Assembly (NCBI GenBank): GCA_026122225.1
Contig: JANEZZ010000739.1
Location: forward strand, 1,550,001 to 1,614,000
DNA: 64,000 nucleotides
DNA from: Heloderma charlesbogerti
Lineage: Eukaryota > Chordata > Lepidosauria > Squamata > Helodermatidae
Direction: 5' to 3'
Shown here: one piece after another, positions 21,483-33,212 of the stretch
Layout: every line of letters starts with the position of its first letter
Position numbering within the stretch: the first letter of the stretch is position 1
Notes under the pieces: generated by a model
What the model was told of the DNA's origin: nothing
What the model saw: the letters and a program-made list of their open reading frames with translations, nothing else
Databases searched by the model: none
Made by a program: the position numbers and the translations under genes

Positions 21483-22560
21483 AGGAATCCAAGAATTAAA
21501 AATTATGAGAATCACTTTCCTTTTTTCTGATTTTGTAAATAATTAGGCCAAGTTATCTACAAGAACAGACAATGCTCCCACTCTGTGGTTGAACAGGATG
21601 CATCCTTTTGACAGATGTACAGTCAATCTAGTCCAAAGTCCTAGTGAGTGCAACAGCTCGTATTTCTAAGTAAACAACCCTTGGATTAACCAGCATATTT
21701 ACTCTCTCTGCATTGATCCACCAAAAACAGCTATTATGTCTAATATGCCAACAAATAAATAATAAAATAAAACCAATGCTTTCTGAGAAATGGTTATTCT
21801 TCAATTTTGTGTTTTCCTTCAGTGATAACTACCATCCAAGGGTTTCTGATTACATGTACAGTGACTACACCCATGTAGAGCCATATGCACACCTTCTCTT
21901 AGGATATGGCAGTCTAGGGCAGGGCCAAGAGATATGACCCTGATCCCCTATCCTGCGATTTAAGGATGAGAATAGGGCCATACATTTACCCAATTTGGGA
22001 CTGAGAATGCTGAACAACCTGCCATGTAGGGGATGCAACAGCTGGTGGCATGTCAACAAGACAGAGTCCAAATGCCAAATCAGACTACCGGAGGTCAGGA
22101 GAGGTAGTGCCAACCACCAATGCACCTCCAACCCCCACATGTAGGCACCAGCGCATGGAGTAAGGAGAGGGGATGTTATTTATTAACCCTAATCTCCATA
22201 AAGCCTGGTTTGGCAACTTGTTCCCCCCTCCCAGATGTTGTTGGACTGCAACTCCCACCATCCCTCATCATTGGCTATGCTAGTGAGGGCTGATGGGAGT
22301 TGCCGTCCAAAATATCTGGAGGGTCACAAGTTGCCCACCCCTGCCGTAAAGAGATCAAGATTGAGACTCCAGGCTGTGGTTCCAATGTGGTTCCCATTTC
22401 TGTATTCAAATGTGGTCTCACTTATTCTCACTAACACCTCTGTCAGCCATTTGGCCCATGAACTCAAACTAATTACAGCAGGCTGATCTGACTTCGTCTC
22501 TAGGCATAGAAATGTGGGTGTGGCATACTGCTTCTTATTTCAAGGAAAAACTGTTTCGAG
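21483..22560. other. 3' flank of gene A
   Basis: Clustered AATAAA signals occur at about 21754-21771, a likely polyadenylation region for gene A. A palindromic interspersed repeat at about 22227-22345 pairs ttggactgcaactcccacca with gatgggagttgccgtccaaa. It is a type common in squamates and probably a short hAT-derived MITE. No gene is seen. Confidence 0.55.
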
Positions 22561-23145
22561 CCCTGGTAAGATCTCTGGTGAAAACAGCCACTTTCTCCAG
22601 GCGTTCTGCTGTGCTTGCATTTTCAGTGCATGGGGGCTATTTTCCTCCCCTGTAATTATCAGCATGTCCCTGAGTAATTTTTCTGCCAGTGAAGTGCCAA
22701 AGGAATATCTGGAGGCCATAAGAAAAATAAGTAACGGAGACTAAAAATAGTCATCAGAGCCTTCTGTAGTGCTAGAAACCTTGCACAAGGGCAGGAGCAG
22801 ACAGGATTCTGTCACTCTGATGGAGTGCATGTTTTCTCCCATTGATTTATTGTCCTGTGATTTGTATGAAAGGGAACAAATTGTGAGTAACTTCAGCAAT
22901 CAGCACCTCAAGCCCACTGATTTCTCCGAAGAGCGCTCCACTTCTGGATCTTCCATGAAAAGTAACCTCAGTGTACAGGTTCAGCAAAGTCCCAAACAGC
23001 CACAAAGGAATCTTGAGGTGCAAGAAGGAGTAAGTGCAAAGAACTGTAGAGGGAAAAGATAGACTGTGATGCAGACATCGGCTGACGAGACAAGCTACAA
23101 ACAACTTATCAACAGCATGAGCTGACATTCAATGGAATTAAATGC
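22560..23145 (+). promoter_or_regulatory. Upstream region of broken V2R exon 1, conserved with gene B
   Basis: The region aligns with the upstream region of gene B (45100-45675). Shared strings include ctcccctg.aattatc.gca at 22637, at.t.gaggcc.taagaaaaat at 22708 and gtgagtaacttcagcaatc.gca at 22880. Both stop at the receptor's first exon. It is either promoter and 5' leader sequence or simply duplicated flank. The frame at 22769-23062 is open but has no motif. Confidence 0.5.
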
Positions 23146-23427
23146 TGTTGAAGGAAACGGAAAAATGTGTACGTGGAAAGGAAGCTTCATCCTCCAACAT
23201 ATGGTGCCATTGGTGTTGTTTCCGTTATATTGCTTGCAAGACACATTCTATTTTAAACAACATTAAGACCTATTCCATAATCTACAGCATAAAAGATCCT
23301 GTCCTGATTTCCCATGAATTCTATCAGCTGAGAAATGTTGCCATTGGAGTGATTGCTTCTCAATTCTTTTTCCTTCACCTCCCTTCTAATTTCAGAGAAC
23401 AACCCCCTCAGATTAGCACCAAAGAAG
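23146..23427 (+). pseudogene. V2R exon 1 pseudogene (C), cut by hAT-like element
   Basis: The translation around 23299-23427 reads HEFYQLRNVAIGVIASQFFFL and then HLPSNFREQPPQISTKEV. This is the V2R exon-1 pattern, matching HEFDQPEDLVIGEIAS in gene B. The signal-peptide part is recognisable only as DNA (gcttcatcctccaacatatggtg against gtttcttctccaaatggtgg) and has lost the gene B start codon. Eight or so bases before the expected exon end an hAT-like element starts, removing the donor. No exon 2 follows within 10 kb on this strand. Confidence 0.8.
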
Positions 23428-23925
23428 TAGGGATGTCAGAGAACTTCACCACGAATCTTGGGGAGGTTGAATGCTAGTGCATTCGGCCCCCCGAAATTGG
23501 TGGCGAAATGGTCTGCCCCCCCGCCCCCCCTGGGATGGGACTTACCTTGGGCGAATCCTTCTGGCAGCGGTGGTGTGGCGGCGGTGCGGCGGTGGTGTGG
23601 CGGCGGTGCGGCGGCGACAGCCGGTCTTCCGACTGGCTGCCGCCGCTGCCATTTCCAGTAAAAAAACCAACAACAACAAAAAACGTGATAGGCTACATAA
23701 AGATTTACGTAGCCTATCACGGCTAGATTTTTAAAAAATACCGTGATAGGCTATGTAAATGTTTACATAGCCTATCACAGCTGAGTAAAACAAAAACCAA
23801 AAACCCACGTGTACGCAACTAGCGGCGCCCATAGGCGCCGCCATTTGCGTTCCTTATTTTGGCACGTCTAGTCTACGTAAACATTTACGTAGACCACGGC
23901 AAAAATAAGGGGAATGCAAATAGCC
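23428..23925 (+). mobile_element. hAT-like hairpin element, right end missing
   Basis: The Y end TAGGGATGTCAGAGAACTTC has left flank caaagaag. Hairpins lie at 23685-23719, 23743-23781 and 23870-23900. The sequence breaks off after aatgcaaatag at about 23925 without an X end or target repeat. Confidence 0.8.
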
Positions 23926-24902
23926 CAGAGTTTCCTCAGAGTTTCCCCAGAAAACTTTCCCCAAAGTTTTCATTTCACCCCCACCCTCAAAGGCCCCAAA
24001 TGGAAGAATCCAAATATTCAGCATAGCACCAGCTCAAACACAGGAATTTCCAGACAAGCACTATCTTATCAGGAAAATACAAGGCAGAAAGACAGCGCTC
24101 AGATATTGTTCCAGTACTCTATGCCTACAACTGAAGGCTTTTAAGCCACAGCCTTACCTAGAGCGCAGCTGCCTGCAGGCCATAAATTTGCCTGAGGAAT
24201 GGCCTAATCATTAACAGATCCTTGCTCATGAGTATATCTTTACTCATGAGAAGTCCATCATCCTCAGGTGGGCACTTCTGCCTCTGGCAGTTGGCCAAGC
24301 TTGAACCTTTAGGCACCTGCACTCCCTGGGGCTACGTGGCCACTCAGCATCTGCCTCAGATTCCAAGAGAAGAATAACTACATCTTGAGAGGAAGAGTCA
24401 ATGGCTGCCTTCCCCACATGCCCAGGTTCCCCCTGATGTGCCTCAAGGTCCCTTAACATAGGCAGCTCTTCTATGATGTTCAGCGCAAGGAACTCCAGAG
24501 TCCAGGTCATCCTCTAAGGAGAATCCTCCAGAGGAAGCATGACACTGACATCACTTAGTGGGTTCACTAACCCTGTCCAGTAATTTTATGTATCCAGCAT
24601 TCGACATGGCAATATCGCTAAGTTCCTTAACATCTGCCAGTAAGGACAGCATTTTTCATTCCTTGATTGTCAACTTGCCTGTCAATGTTTTCATCCATTT
24701 CTCTCCCCCACCCTCCCTTTCATGAACCTGGACACTTCAGTTTCACATAACCAGTTTATTTACACATTCATATCTTAAATGTCATACTGTGTTCTTCTGT
24801 CTGTGTTTTTCAGCCACTGAAGCTCATGTCGTCCCATTCCTCCTTCCTTTGCCTGATACTTCTGTGTTTTGGCATCTAATGTGGATGTGCCTGCATCTTA
24901 AC
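23926..24902. other. Unassigned intergenic sequence, possibly LTR debris
   Basis: An 88-codon minus-strand frame (24510-24244) contains an acidic stretch (LLLESEADAEWPRSP), and a TTAAAAG box lies on the same strand near 24140. This is reminiscent of an LTR, but neither paired LTR ends nor a 4-6 bp target repeat was found. The rest shows nothing recognisable. Confidence 0.35.
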
Positions 24903-25571
24903 TAGGGGTGCACGAAAGTCACTTACCTGGTCTCACAGCTTTTCGTGGTGGGGGGGAGGCATTTCGCTGCTCTCCCCCCGAAGTTCAGTCCGGGGGGGGA
25001 GGCTTCCCGCCTCGCCCGGGCAAAATTCAGGCCGGCGGGGAGGCTTCCCGCCTCGCCCGGGCGAAATTCAGGCCGGGGAGGAGGCGTCTCGCCTCTCCCG
25101 GCCGCGAAATAAAAAGTTTTTTTTAAAAAAAACACGCCCCCGTGATAGGCTACGTGATGATTAATGTAGCCTATCACGGCTAGATCTGCAAAGTCAGCCG
25201 TGATAGGCTACGTAAATCGCCACATAGCCTATCACGGGTGACTTAAAAAAAAAAAAAAAAGTGCTTACGCAAATGGCAGTTCCCATAGGGAGCCGCCATT
25301 CGCGTTCCTTATTTGGTCGCTGTAGTCTACGTAAATATTTACGTAGACTACGGCGAAAATAAGGGCAACGCAAATAGCCTTATGAACACCTTACGAACCG
25401 CCGCCGGGACCCGCCGCTGGGAGGGACATTCGGGAAAGGTAAGTCCCGTCCCGGGGGTGTGTGCGGGGGGCGGGGTGTGCGGAGAATTTCTCCCCAAAAC
25501 TTCTTCAGGGGGCCGAACATGTTGGTGCTCGGCCCCCTGAAGTTTCGGGGAGAAATTCTCGGCCAACCCTA
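24903..25571 (+). mobile_element. hAT-like hairpin element (X left, Y right)
   Basis: It is flanked by the perfect 8-bp repeat atcttaac (24895-24902 and 25572-25579). It belongs to a variant group with TAGGGGTGCACGAAAGTCAC at the X end and a GGGGAGAAATTCTC inverted repeat near the Y end (25480-25562). It has hairpins at 25142-25177 and 25200-25235 and an outward donor AAAG|GTAAGT at 25439. Confidence 0.94.
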
Positions 25572-26239
25572 ATCTTAACTGGTTCTCCGCAGTTCTGATA
25601 ATTTATCTCAATCCATCTCCTTAGGACAGCTTTTCTTCCATCTTTATGTATTTCTGATTTTAAGTCCTGGATATGATCAGTTTACACTTGCTTGATTTTA
25701 TTCCACACAATCCTTCTCAGAAAGGAAGTGTGCCTAGGACTGCAGCCTATACAACTCACCTGAGTATGAGTGGTGGAGTGCCTTGTCAAAGTGGTAGAAT
25801 TAATGCTAGGCATCCAGGAGATTTCAGGTTCGGCCCCTTCCTTTTCCAGCTAGAGATGAGAAAGTCTCCTGTCTGAAGCCCTAGAGAGCTACTGCCAGTC
25901 AGTGATATAGACAATAGTGAGCAAGAGAGACTAATGGTCTGTCTTGGTATGAGGCAGATTCCTAATTCTCGTCTCAGCAGTTGCTAGCTTTGGGTCAGCC
26001 CCTGATCTCCCATCCTCAGCCTCTCTATGCCCTATGGGGATAAGAACACTGACCTGCCTTATAAGCTTGTTGCAATGTATACTGTGATAACATTGTGTGT
26101 GAAATGAAACACTGTGTGTTCAAATAGCACGTTGAAATATATGCATGCTAGGTATTATGTGTATAGCACTTTCCCAATCTTCAAGGTATTGCAGTGTCTT
26201 CTTCCCCTTCCCCTTATGGTTTGGAAGCTGTTTACTCTG
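25572..26239. other. Intergenic, no gene
   Basis: Weak interspersed-repeat strings (gcctaggactgcagcctat near 25732) are present. No exon or long frame is supported. Confidence 0.6.
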
Positions 26240-26707
26240 TAGGGCTGTACGAAACACTTGCCTTGCTCCGTGCCGGGCAATCCACGGCGGGGGGGAGGCG
26301 TTCTGTCCCTTCCCACGGAATCCTCCCCACCCAGCTCCGCTCCGCGGCAGCTCCACGGAGCTGCTGGCTGGGGCCAGCCGCAGCCGGAGTTCCAGCTGTG
26401 GCTGGGCTGCTGCGGCCGCAAATGGCAGCCGTCGTAGCAGCCTCCATTTGCGTCCTTGCAGTCAGCCGTGATAGGCTACATAAGTATTTACGTAGCCTAT
26501 CATGGTAAAGGCAGCCATGCAAACAGTGGCTGCTACACCATTTGCATGGCTGCCTTTACCATGATAGGCTATTTAAATGACTGCAAGGATGTCATTTACA
26601 TAGCCTATCACAGTAAAGGCAGCAGCCCAGCATTGGGGCAATTTCGCGCCTCCCCCCCACCGCGAATGTCACCTTTTGAAAAGATAAGTGACTTTCGTAC
26701 ATCCCTA
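26240..26707 (+). mobile_element. hAT-like hairpin element, X-type ends on both sides
   Basis: TAGGGCTGTACGAAACAC starts it and CGTACATCCCTA ends it. A hairpin lies at 26467-26502. A looped one at 26561-26612 has a gactgcaaggatgtc spacer between its arms. The flanks ttactctg and gtgccaca do not match. Two X-type ends without a Y end suggest a rearranged copy. Confidence 0.75.
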
Positions 26708-27088
26708 GTGCCACAGATTGCCTCAAGAGGTAGTGGGCTCTCCTGCACTAGGGGGTTTTAAGCAGATGCTGGATGGCCTTTTGTGAGAGATGCTGTAGGG
26801 CCCAACTAAATGTTCTGCTAATCTTGCATAGTAGAGCTAGGCATGACTGGCTTGCTTGAGTTAGAGATGTTGTAGTTGCATCCTACATCAAACACACAGT
26901 TGGACTTGATGTCTTCTAAGGTCATTTCCAAAGCCTTAATTCTATCATATTCTGAAGTATGCACTTGCAAGGCTGGAACTTCAAATTCAAGAAGTATGAG
27001 AAATTGGTTTCAGTTCGTTTTGATCAGGATTTACCCAGTTTGCGACTTCGGGATCAAGCATGGACTCAGATGCAATCTGTGGTCAAAG
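26708..27088 (+). mobile_element. CR1-like 3' end and short unassigned frame
   Basis: 26708-26956 resembles a CR1-type 3' region (tggatggcctt, ggacttgatgtcttc, and the tail attctatcatattctga). After it, 26957-27088 is an open stretch (reading WNFKFKKYEKLVSVRFDQD) of unknown origin that runs into the next transposon. Confidence 0.45.
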
Positions 27089-27637
27089 TAGGGATATACG
27101 AAAGTCACTTACCTTTTCGAAGGGTGACATTTGAGGTGGGGGGGAGGCGCTCCGTCCCTCCCCCCTGAAATGCACTAGCATAGTGTCTATGCTATTTGCG
27201 TTCCCCTTATTTTCGCCATCTTAGTCTACATAAATGTTTATGTAGACTAAGACGTGTCAAAATAAGGAACGCAAATGGAACACAAAATAATAGCGTAGTG
27301 TCTATGCTATTTGCGTTGCCCATATTTTCGCCGTAGTCTACGTAAATCTTTACGTAGACTACCCATGCCCAAATAAGGAACGCATATGACGGCGCCCATG
27401 GGCGCCGCCATTTGCGTACATGCTTTCCCCCCCCAAAGTCAGCGGAAGACCGGCCACCGCAACGCCGCCGCAACGCCGCCAGGACCTGCCGCCGAGAGGG
27501 GCATTCGCACGAGGTAAGTCCCATCCCAGGGGGGCGGGCGGGGGTGTGTTGGAGAATTTCCCCACCAATTTCGGGGGGCCGAATGCGTTGGCATTCGGCC
27601 TCCAGGAGATTCGTGGAGAAATTCTCCGACAACCCTA
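27089..27637 (+). mobile_element. hAT-like hairpin element (X left, Y right)
   Basis: It starts TAGGGATATACGAAAGTCAC and ends CCGACAACCCTA. It contains hairpins on the TAGTCTACGTAAAT half-site (27221-27252 and 27332-27362) and an outward donor GAGGTAAGTC near 27510. The flanks ggtcaaag and taccacat do not match. The right flank is Tc1 sequence. Confidence 0.8.
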
Positions 27638-28190
27638 TACCACATCATCTGTCAAACATGATGGAGGCAGTGTCATGGCATGGGCATGTATGGCTGCCAA
27701 TGGAACCGGGTCACTGGTGTTTACTGATGACCTGACTGCTGATAAAAGCAGCAGGATGAATTCTGAAGTGTATAGGGCTATACTTTCTGCTCAGATTTAG
27801 CCAAATGCTGCAAAACTGATAGGACACTGCTTCATATTGCAGATGGATAATGACCCAAAACATACAGCAAAAGCTACCCAAGGGTTTCTCCAGGCAAAGA
27901 AGTAGGATGTTCTTCAAGTCAGTCACCTGATCTCAACCCAATAGAGCATGCTTTTCACTTACTGAAAACAAGAGCAGAAAGAGCAGTCTTTCTGCTTAAG
28001 GCAGAAAGACCCTCAAACAAGCAGCAGCTGAAGGCAGCTGCAATAAAGGCCTGGCAAAGCATCTCCAGGGAGGAAACTCAGCATTGGGTCATGTCCATGG
28101 GTTCCAGACTTCAGGCAGTCATTGACTGCAAAGCATTTTCATCCAGGTATTGAAGATGATCCCTAAGTTTGAAATGATGTTGGTTTGTTC
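27638..28190 (+). mobile_element. Tc1-type transposase remnant
   Basis: The translation reads KHDGGSVMAWACMAANGTGS, then LTADKSSRMNSEVYRAILSA, then MDNDPKHTAKAT (containing the second catalytic Asp of Tc1 transposases), then NPIEHAF with stops and shifts. Only the C-terminal half of the transposase remains. The terminal repeats are not present and the left side ends at the hAT-like element. Confidence 0.85.
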
Positions 28191-29079
28191 CATTACTTAT
28201 GAGCCACCAACGATGGGGGGGTGTGTATGCCACTAGCTGTACTTCCTGAATGGTTAGTGCCCCACTTCTGTCCAACCCCTTGAATCACAGCTGAAAGTCC
28301 TGACTTCACTCCCATCTGGGTGTGTTTCCTTTCAACTTCAATGTGGTGGTGTACAGAGGCCAAATGTCAAAACAGTTATCCTTCTTCCAATATTTCTGGC
28401 CCTGACTGTATATTGAACTGCGTATTAGTGTACTGCTTTGGCCACACACTGTTGGCTCATGCACAATGTGGTGTATGGTGCACTGAGATAGCACACGTGC
28501 ACAAACACACACACACTCACGGCCAAAAGAAAAGCAGAAACAGCAACAAAAAAATACCTAGAAGCTATGGGGTGATGGGAAGGGAAATAACACTAAAGCC
28601 TAACAGAAAAGAAATTGGGTGGGGTGTGTGTGCATTCTTTGTTTTTTTTTATAAGAATATAAAGAGTTGAAAAATGGGAAGGGAAGGAACAATAATTGAG
28701 AAGTGGGTGGGGGGGACCAAAGAACAAAAAGTACAATGCGAGGAAACAAAGTGCTAGGTTAAAAGTTCAGTCTTATTCGCACATAGAGATGTCTCTCTCC
28801 AAGGCTCACTCCCCCTCCCAACTCCTCCTCTCCCTCTCTCTTTTCTAGCATGTTCTTACATTTATTCATACAGGCTGTCTGGGGTTCAGAATAATCCAAA
28901 GCAATCTGAATCCCTTTGGATTGCTCTGACCCAGTTCGGACTGCTTTGGACCTCTCTGGACTGGCTTCAGATTTGGACCAAAGTGGTCTGAAACACCCCG
29001 ATCCACTTCAGAATTCAGGATTCAGACTTAAGTGGTGCACAGCCCTATCAAAAACTACTGAAAGTTTGAGGAGAACCAA
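28191..29079. other. Intergenic, one other hAT-like end
   Basis: It includes a short CA tract at 28503-28520. From about 28870 to 29047 the sequence ends in TGCACAGCCCTA, the reverse of TAGGGCTGTGCA, a second hAT-like terminus. A copy of that end also lies at 35834-35845. No left terminus was found. Confidence 0.5.
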
Positions 29080-29583
29080 CAGAGCTGCACCTACCCCTCC
29101 CATCCCTTGTGCAGCGTAAGGCATTGTTGTTTTCTGGGTCAAATTCAAGGTGTTGGTTTTGACTTTTAAAATCCTATATGGTTCCGGCCCAGCCTATCTT
29201 AAGGAGTGTCTCCAGCAACACCACACAGGCCGCTTAACAAGATCAGCCTTGGATGGCCTTCTCTCTGTCTCGTCAGCCAGGACAGCTAGACTTGGTGGGG
29301 ACGAGGGAGAGGACCTTTCCCTGTGGTGGCCCCCACTCTGTAGAACTCCCTCCCTAGGGAACTCTGCCATGCTCCTTCTTTAATGAGTTTCCACTGTGCA
29401 TTAAAAACGTGGTTGTCAGGCAAGCATTTGGGGTGGGTTAGGGTATTTTTAGAAATATGGTATTTTAACTGTAGAATTTTATTGTTTTAAACTGTTTTTA
29501 TTATTGTACATCGCCCAGAGTGGCTGCGTGACCAGCCAGATGGGCGATTAATAAATTTAATAAATAAATAAAATAAATAAAAG
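29080..29583 (+). mobile_element. L2-type LINE 3' end
   Basis: Broken frames read VLTFKILYGSGPAYLKECL, the conserved L2 C-terminal region, followed by a 3' untranslated part with tcgcccagagtggctg and an (AAATA)n tail at 29545-29583. Confidence 0.8.
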
Positions 29584-29745
29584 TCATCCCCAGGTGACCA
29601 AGGTTGTTTCAGCCCCAACACCAGGCCTGAACCTGCAATGGATCCAAATAATTATTTAAGACTAGCTGGATTTCATTTGAGAGGCCCCCATGTGCCTCTC
29701 AAATCCAATTATCTCCAGGAACTAAGAGTTTGGGTTCTTTCTTAC

Positions 29746-29973
29746 CTCTTTAAATCTCCTATGCCACATGATCTTTTCCTCTTGAATGCTCAACATTTTG
29801 CCTGGAGGAGACTGAGGACCTAGGCTTCCAACTCTGACTCTAACAAAATATTGATTTTGGAAAGTTACCCAGTTTGTAACATCAAATTCTGTTACTAATT
29901 CTCCATTTTCATCAAAATGCACTGTTTCACCAGCACTGTTGTTGAAGGAGATACTCTTTCGAAAGGGGTGAAG
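29746..29973 (-). pseudogene. V2R exon 4 on minus strand (gene D), intact but isolated
   Basis: This is exactly 228 bases, like exon 4 of genes A and B. On the minus strand an AG acceptor precedes [17 protein letters not shown] and the exon ends HRRFKE|GTAAGA. It is fully open and contains HFDENGELVTEFDVTNWVTF. Upstream on this strand only a broken exon 2 (32391-32193) is found; exon 3 is missing from the gap, and no exon 5 or 6 follows to the left on this strand. It is therefore the relic of an inverted V2R gene, more distant from A and B than they are from each other. Confidence 0.85.
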
Positions 29974-30898
29974 CTATGTTCAAAGCCAAAAATTTAAATA
30001 AGACAAAAAAGGGATAGCAAGAAGGAATTAGAATCCTCACAATGAGTCTGAAAAGCATCTATCCCAGAGGAATGTACATTTGTTCGGCCTGACTAGAAGC
30101 AGCTACTTTTAGGCTCTACCTGGGTGCCGGCAACTGGAGGCTCCCAGGGCCAAATTTGTCCCTTTGTGGCATGTGCACCTCCAGTGGCTAAGAACAGGTG
30201 AAAGAGGTGTAAACTAAAAGGTGTTTGGGATAGCAGAATTGGGCCACAAGATGTAGTGATGGCCACCAATTTGGATTGCATTAAAAGGACACATTCATGA
30301 GGGAGAAGGCTATCATTGGCTCCTAGTCCTGATAGCTATGTGCTACCTCAGTATCAGAGGTAGTAGGCCTATGTACACCAGTTGCTGGGGAACATGGGTG
30401 GGAGGGTGCTGTTGTACTCATGCCCTGCTTGTGCGTTTCCCGTGGACAGCTGTTTGGCCACTGTGTGAACAGAATGCTGGACTAGATAGTCCCTTGGTCT
30501 GATCCAGCACGGCTCTTCTTATGTTCATATGCCATAAGCCATTGTAGAGTGAATATAGAGGTGCTGGTCAATCACACTCCCTTCCAATGGTGGCCTCCCC
30601 CAGGGGTAAGTTCCAGAAATGGCCTTATATAAAAGAGGGAATGTTGAACCAGCAGAGCAACATCAGTTAATGATAAATGCAGCATGAGTTCCACTGGGAG
30701 AAGCCAGAAAAAGGCCCGCATGTAATAATTGTGGTAATAAAAGCTTATAGAACAGCCTTCCCCAACCTGGTGTCCTCCAGATGTGGTGGACTACAGTTCC
30801 CATCATCTCCAGCCAGCACAACCAAACATCATGCCAGGTTGGGGGGAGGCTGCTACTGAAACATATTATCTTCAGAAAACTCTACACAAATCTGAGAA
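29974..30898. other. Intergenic with interspersed repeats
   Basis: At about 30470-30530 is the reptile repeat string ctggactagatagtcccttggtctgatccagc. From 30750 to 30810 is half of the palindromic repeat type described at 22227-22345 (ccccaacctggtgtcctccag). No gene is seen. Confidence 0.55.
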
Positions 30899-31830
30899 TA
30901 GGGATGTACAAAAGTTCCGCCATGGATCTCGGGGAGGCCGAATGCCAGCGCATTCGGCCCCCCGAAATTGGTGGTGGAACGGCCCACCCCCACACCCCCT
31001 CAGGACGGTACTTACCTGGGGCGGATCTTCCTGGTGGCGGCAGTGGCAGCTGCGGCGGCGGCTGCGGCGGCGGTTCGGCGGTGGTGGTTCTGCGGCGGCA
31101 GCTGCGGCCACAGCGGCCGGTCTTCCGACTGGCTGCCGCCGCCGCCATTTCCAAGTTTTTTTAAAAAAAAACACGTGATAGGCTACGTAAAGATTTATGT
31201 AGCCTATCATGGCTGATTAAACCCCCCCCCCCGCGCATACGCAAATGGCGGTGCCCATCGGAGCCGCCATTTGTGTTCCTTATTTTGGCACATCTTAGTC
31301 TACGTAAACATTTACGTAGACTAAGACAGAGAAAATAAGGGGAACGCAAATAGCATAGATGCTACACTATTTGCGTTCCCCTTATTTTCGCCGTCTTAGT
31401 CTACGTAAATGTTTACGTAGACTAAGACATGCCAAAATAAGGAACGCAAATGGCAGCGCCCATGGGCATTTTTGGCCATGGGCGCCCATTTGCATACGTG
31501 CGTTGTTGTTGTTGTTTTAATCAGCCGTGATAGGCTATGTAAACATTTATGTAGCCTATCACGGCTGACTGCAGGGACGCAAATGGTGGCGGCTATGGCC
31601 GCCGCCATTTGCATCCCTCCTAGCCAGCGGCCGGATGTTCGGCTGCTGGTGGAGCCAGCTGGCAGCTCCGCAGAATTGCTGCGGAGCACAGCCGGCCGAC
31701 CAGGATTCTGGGGGGGGGGAGGAATGGAGCGCCTCCCCCTCTGGCGAGGATTCTGGGGGGAGGGATGGAACGCCTTTCCCCGCACCATCAGCATAATCCC
31801 TGAAAGGTAAGTGATTTTTGTACATCCCTA
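30899..31830 (+). mobile_element. hAT-like hairpin element (Y left, X right)
   Basis: It is flanked by the perfect 8-bp repeat tctgagaa (30891-30898 and 31831-31838). The core 31232-31502 is a large palindrome of nested hairpins centred near 31367. A further AT-rich hairpin lies at 31525-31563. The outward donor AAAG|GTAAGT is at 31807. Confidence 0.95.
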
Positions 31831-32192
31831 TCTGAGAACAACAAAGAGTCTTGGGGCACCTTAAAGGCCAACAAAAGATTATGCCATAATAATGGTGTTA
31901 GTCTTTCATGTGTCACATAACTAACAACATCTAACAAAGACAGAGCCTCTGTTCTTTTTGCTGCAACAGGCTAACCATTTGGAAAGTGTTACAAATGTAA
32001 TGGTAATAGGAGGAAAGACCCGGTGGAGCAGACTGAGGCTCCATCAGTCCCAGCATCCTGTTTCCAGCAGCAGTCAGCCCAACGCTTCCAGGATGATTCC
32101 CTGTTATTGCCCTCCATGCTGTGATCGGCACTCAAAGCTATACTGCCTGTCAACATGGAGGCTTCTTCTAGCCAATAGTTGCTACAATGATA
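31831..32192. mobile_element. Interspersed repeats interrupting V2R exon 2
   Basis: 31840-31920 holds the reptile repeat string gagtcttggggcaccttaaaggccaac. 32000-32190 is another dispersed repeat (aggctccatcagtcccagcatcctgtttccag), which abuts the broken exon 2. A copy of the first repeat is also seen at 32475-32555. Confidence 0.5.
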
Positions 32193-32391
32193 GTCACACT
32201 TGTAGTTGGGCACAAATCTGTTCTGAGTAGAAAGCAGGTGCAGCGTGGCCCCATATGTCATCTATGTACTGTAGTAGTTGTCAAAGATGTGCAAACCCAA
32301 AGTGACGTTAGGTAAGATTGAAGGATTTTCATTGATCTCCTTTACAGCAAACACAAGAGCCAGGATGTGCTGGTAGTTCTTTGGCATCACA
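32193..32391 (-). pseudogene. V2R exon 2 pseudogene on minus strand (gene D)
   Basis: After TTTGCAG the minus strand reads [42 protein letters not shown], then an in-frame TAG, then MTYGATLHLLSTQNRFVPNYKCD. It stops matching at 32193, where a dispersed repeat replaces the last third of the exon. It has the same strand and correct order relative to the exon 4 at 29746-29973. Confidence 0.85.
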
Positions 32392-33212
32392 CTGCAAAGT
32401 TACAGAGGGTGGAGAAAAATGATTAAAAAAACAACAACATAGTGTAGTGCTTTCCAGACCCAAAAGCCATGAATCCTGTATCACCTTAAAGATTAACTCA
32501 TTTATAGTGGCATGAGCATTGTGGATTTGGGCTCCGCTTCATCAGATGCAGAAAGAAGGAGAGCCCTATTTGGGTGTTCCCCCTCAATCTGTTCCCCACA
32601 GTGTGAGGGTTCCCCACAAGTCCCTTCTCCTATATTCCCCATCCATGCTCACCAGCCCTAACCCATCTGTCCTGTTCCCCACCACCCTCCACACACTGGG
32701 GCTGAACTGCTGAAACAGGGAGCCTGGTCTACCTTCGTAGGCTCCCACACACTTCAGGACTATCATCACTCAAGCTTCTCAGTCACGCTGGGTGGGAACA
32801 CCTGTGGAGCTGTCGCTCTGCTTCAGAAGTCCTGACCACAGTGCATGGGAGGTGGTGGGACTGGGCTGTGGGACTCAGTGGAAGCAGCATGGCCAGCCAG
32901 TGTGTTCCCACCCTTTCCCCTCTTGCACTGGGAAAAACATGAGAGGGGATATCTGGACAGGGCTTAAGAAATGTGGCCCATCTGATGCAGAAGAGCTTCA
33001 GGTTTCTTGTGGGGAGAGCTCGGCTGTTTTGGCTGATTTGGCTGGCAGTTGACTTTCTCCCTGAGCGACCTAACAGTGGATGCGCTTCTGAAAGGTGTGT
33101 GTCAGCAACATCCCACAGGCTTACAAAAACATCACAGCTTTCTGCTTGCCCGGCAATGGTTCCTGCAGTCAACAGGGCCACAGCTTTGCACATCATTAAG
33201 GTCACAGAGTAC
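32392..33212. other. Intergenic, no gene
   Basis: It includes a copy of the caccttaaagattaac repeat at 32480-32550. Several short overlapping frames at 32783-33215 on both strands show no motif, splice context or conservation that would support coding. Confidence 0.6.

Noticed and set aside
26240..26707. 8-bp target duplication for the elements at 26240, 27089, 33213, 18354 and 9098
   Set aside because: The flanking octamers do not match. These copies were kept as elements on terminal sequence alone, and probably suffered deletions or exchanges.
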